Positions 5,691 to 6,785 of a stretch of 6,785 nt of DNA are shown here, in pieces (within the stretch, counting starts at the first letter, position 1; the number at the start of each line of letters is the position of its first letter). The DNA is taken from positions 1 to 6,785 of the forward strand of contig CAYYTU010000122.1 in assembly GCA_964474655.1 (NCBI GenBank). The letters run 5' to 3'. Both the position numbers and the translations under genes were made by a program. This stretch comes from CAYYTU01 sp964474655. Lineage in GTDB: Bacteria; Chloroflexota; Anaerolineae; B4-G1. Below the pieces are notes generated by a model, which worked only from the letters and a program-made list of their open reading frames with translations, was not told where the DNA came from and ran no database searches.

Positions 5691-5723
5691 GTCTTGCCTA
5701 GTCAATGATGATGTGGCCAAGAC
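5691..5723. repeat. Inverted repeat upstream of the MttB-like gene
   Basis: GTCTTG (5691-5696) is complementary to CAAGAC (5718-5723), with GCC/GGC partly extending the stem through a one-base slip. The loop is about 20 nt. It lies 25-57 nt before the MttB-like start, in the 109-nt gap after the creatininase-family gene. Weak support; possibly an mRNA hairpin or an operator. Confidence 0.25.
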
Positions 5724-5775
5724 GACCCAGCCGTTCTTGCTGTGCCCCCACCATTGCTGCAAGGGGATCCGCTGG

Positions 5776-6642
5776 CTATCGGTTCGACCAATTGACTGCG
5801 ATCACGTCCGCCAGCCACTCAGTAATGATCTCGACGCAAGTCTCTCCCTTCTCAGGGGTCGCGAGCGAGGGATCACCGACAATGGGCGACTCCCCAGCCT
5901 CCTTCCAGTAGTCCTTTATGGGTATGAAGACACCTCCTCCGACGAGGGGAGAGTAGGCGAAGGGAGGGAGTGCTTCTTCGTCGATTCGCCCTTCTCCAAT
6001 GACTTGTGAAGAGGGAGACATATCCTCTGTTACCTCGGGGAAATGAGCTTTGGGTGCCCTTTCCATCTGAACGAGCTCGGGGATGACCGCCATCATATTG
6101 GATGTGTTTATCTCTCCCCCGTGACCATCTGGTCCTGTGGATTCCGAGAACTCGGAAACCCTAGCCTGCATGGCTGGCACCCAGTTCAGCACCATCACTT
6201 GGGCCTCGGTCTCGTTCACCAGTTCCTGGGACGCTTCCATCATGGGAAAGTAGTCACCTCCGTGCCCCAAAATCAAGGCGAACTTCTGGAATCCCTGGTG
6301 ATGGAGACCCAAACAGATTTCTTTGATCACTGCCTTGAGAGTCGGCGCCGAAAGGCTGCACGTCCCGGGGACATCTCGATAGTACACCGACATCCCGAAT
6401 GGGATGATCGGACCGGCTACTGCTTGATAGCCTCGTTTGTCAAGCTTGAAAACGGTTCTTTTGGTGAACTCAGTAACTTGGAAGGTGTCACAACCCAGAG
6501 GTATGTGGCCTCCATGGGACTCAACGGAACCTACTCCTATGACCACGGTGTCTGTCCCCGCGTCCAGTGCATCTTTGACTTCTGCATCCGTCATTTCGGG
6601 CATTGTCTTTGGCCCTTGGACGGTGTAAAGCTTCTTCCTCAC
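5776..6642 (-). CDS. Creatininase-family metal-dependent amidohydrolase
   Basis: At 288 residues, this cytosolic protein belongs to the family of creatininase, mycofactocin peptidase MftE and FAPy deformylase, which hydrolyse amide or cyclic amide bonds at a two-metal centre. GSVESHGGHIPLGCDT (38-53) holds the expected metal ligands Glu41, His43 and Asp52. YRDVPGTCSL (88-97) is the substrate loop. LGHGGD (125-130) provides His127, and DGHGGEINTS (172-181) matches the usual HAGExETS, with His174 in the position of the catalytic His. The usual NGHGGN reads LGHGGD, and the conserved Glu before Thr-Ser is Asn179, so activity may differ from well-known members. The start is GTG at 6642-6640, with AAGGGGG 5 nt before it. 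An internal ATG at 6603 would remove 13 residues and keep every motif, so it cannot be excluded. It is first in the gene set, 109 nt before the MttB-like gene. The stop is TAG. Confidence 0.9.
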   Translation of the reverse strand: MRKKLYTVQGPKTMPEMTDAEVKDALDAGTDTVVIGVGSVESHGGHIPLGCDTFQVTEFTKRTVFKLDKRGYQAVAGPIIPFGMSVYYRDVPGTCSLSAPTLKAVIKEICLGLHHQGFQKFALILGHGGDYFPMMEASQELVNETEAQVMVLNWVPAMQARVSEFSESTGPDGHGGEINTSNMMAVIPELVQMERAPKAHFPEVTEDMSPSSQVIGEGRIDEEALPPFAYSPLVGGGVFIPIKDYWKEAGESPIVGDPSLATPEKGETCVEIITEWLADVIAVNWSNR

Positions 6643-6785
6643 ATTTGCCCCCTTCGAATCTGAAATCCAATCCGCTATGCGTGCGGTTAGTCGTGCTCGT
6701 TTCTCTTATCCTAGCACGTGTCAATTCCCGTCTGTTGCTCTATGGATCGATCCAGTATCTCCTTTCTCAATAGGTGCAATAATAG
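6643..6785 (-). other. Upstream region of the gene set, possible tail of another gene
   Basis: This would carry the promoter of the minus-strand gene set if transcription begins here. A TTGACA occurs at 6724-6719, but nothing resembling a -10 lies 16-18 nt downstream, so no promoter is called. Two minus-strand frames are open from the window edge. One ends in TAG at 6713-6711 (reading KEILDRSIEQQTGIDTC at its end) and one in TGA at 6723-6721. Either could be the 3' tail of an upstream gene, but about 20 codons are too few to identify. Confidence 0.25.

Noticed and set aside
6043..6663. Plus-strand open frame of 206 codons opposite the creatininase-family gene
   Set aside because: It is antisense to a gene with clear metal-binding motifs, and the translation has no coherent domain; a frame shadow.
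6695..6724. TTGACA at 6724-6719 as a sigma-70 promoter for the gene set
   Set aside because: At 16-18 nt downstream the bases are AAACGA-like, with no similarity to TATAAT; the nearby TAGGAT is only 5 nt away, which is too close.
6711..6785. 3' end of an upstream minus-strand gene
   Set aside because: Two frames are open and plausible, each about 20 codons. Neither shows a recognisable family, so it is noted in the upstream region but not called as a gene.

Overview
The window reads as bacterial DNA, a little above 50% G+C by eye. It has compact Shine-Dalgarno-led genes, ATG and GTG starts, and no sign of introns or archaeal promoters. The lineage cannot be fixed from the sequence. The mix of families (non-pyrrolysine MttB-like methyltransferase, creatininase family, DHDPS-like lyase, TnpB remnant) would suit a soil, sediment or marine bacterium such as a member of the Chloroflexota or Bacillota, but that is only an impression.

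Five intact genes fill about 920-6642, all on the minus strand. In transcription order they are: a creatininase-family metal-dependent amidohydrolase (6642-5776), an MttB-superfamily corrinoid methyltransferase without an in-frame amber codon (5666-4236), a class V PLP aminotransferase of the alanine/serine:glyoxylate type (4115-3000), a B12-binding corrinoid protein (2782-2141) and a DHDPS/NAL-family class I aldolase or lyase (1849-920). The gaps between them are about 110, 120, 217 and 291 nt, and each contains inverted repeats. An 11-bp GC-rich hairpin (779-807) follows the last gene. The set looks like a catabolic module. The MttB-like enzyme would take a methyl group from a methylated amine and pass it to the cobalt of the corrinoid protein. 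The amidohydrolase, aminotransferase and lyase would process the rest of the carbon-nitrogen skeleton. The substrate is unknown. The corrinoid activase and the second methyltransferase (corrinoid to tetrahydrofolate) are not in the window.

Positions 1-810 hold no intact gene. About 744-224 (minus strand) is a heavily decayed tnpB (IS200/IS605, IS1341-like) with frameshifts, a stop and a large internal deletion. At 105-135 lies a sequence resembling the right-end/guide-RNA hairpin of such elements. Beyond it, 15-98 forms an imperfect nested inverted repeat.

At the other edge, 6643-6785 is the upstream region of the first gene. No convincing promoter was found there, and the tail of another minus-strand gene may run in from outside.
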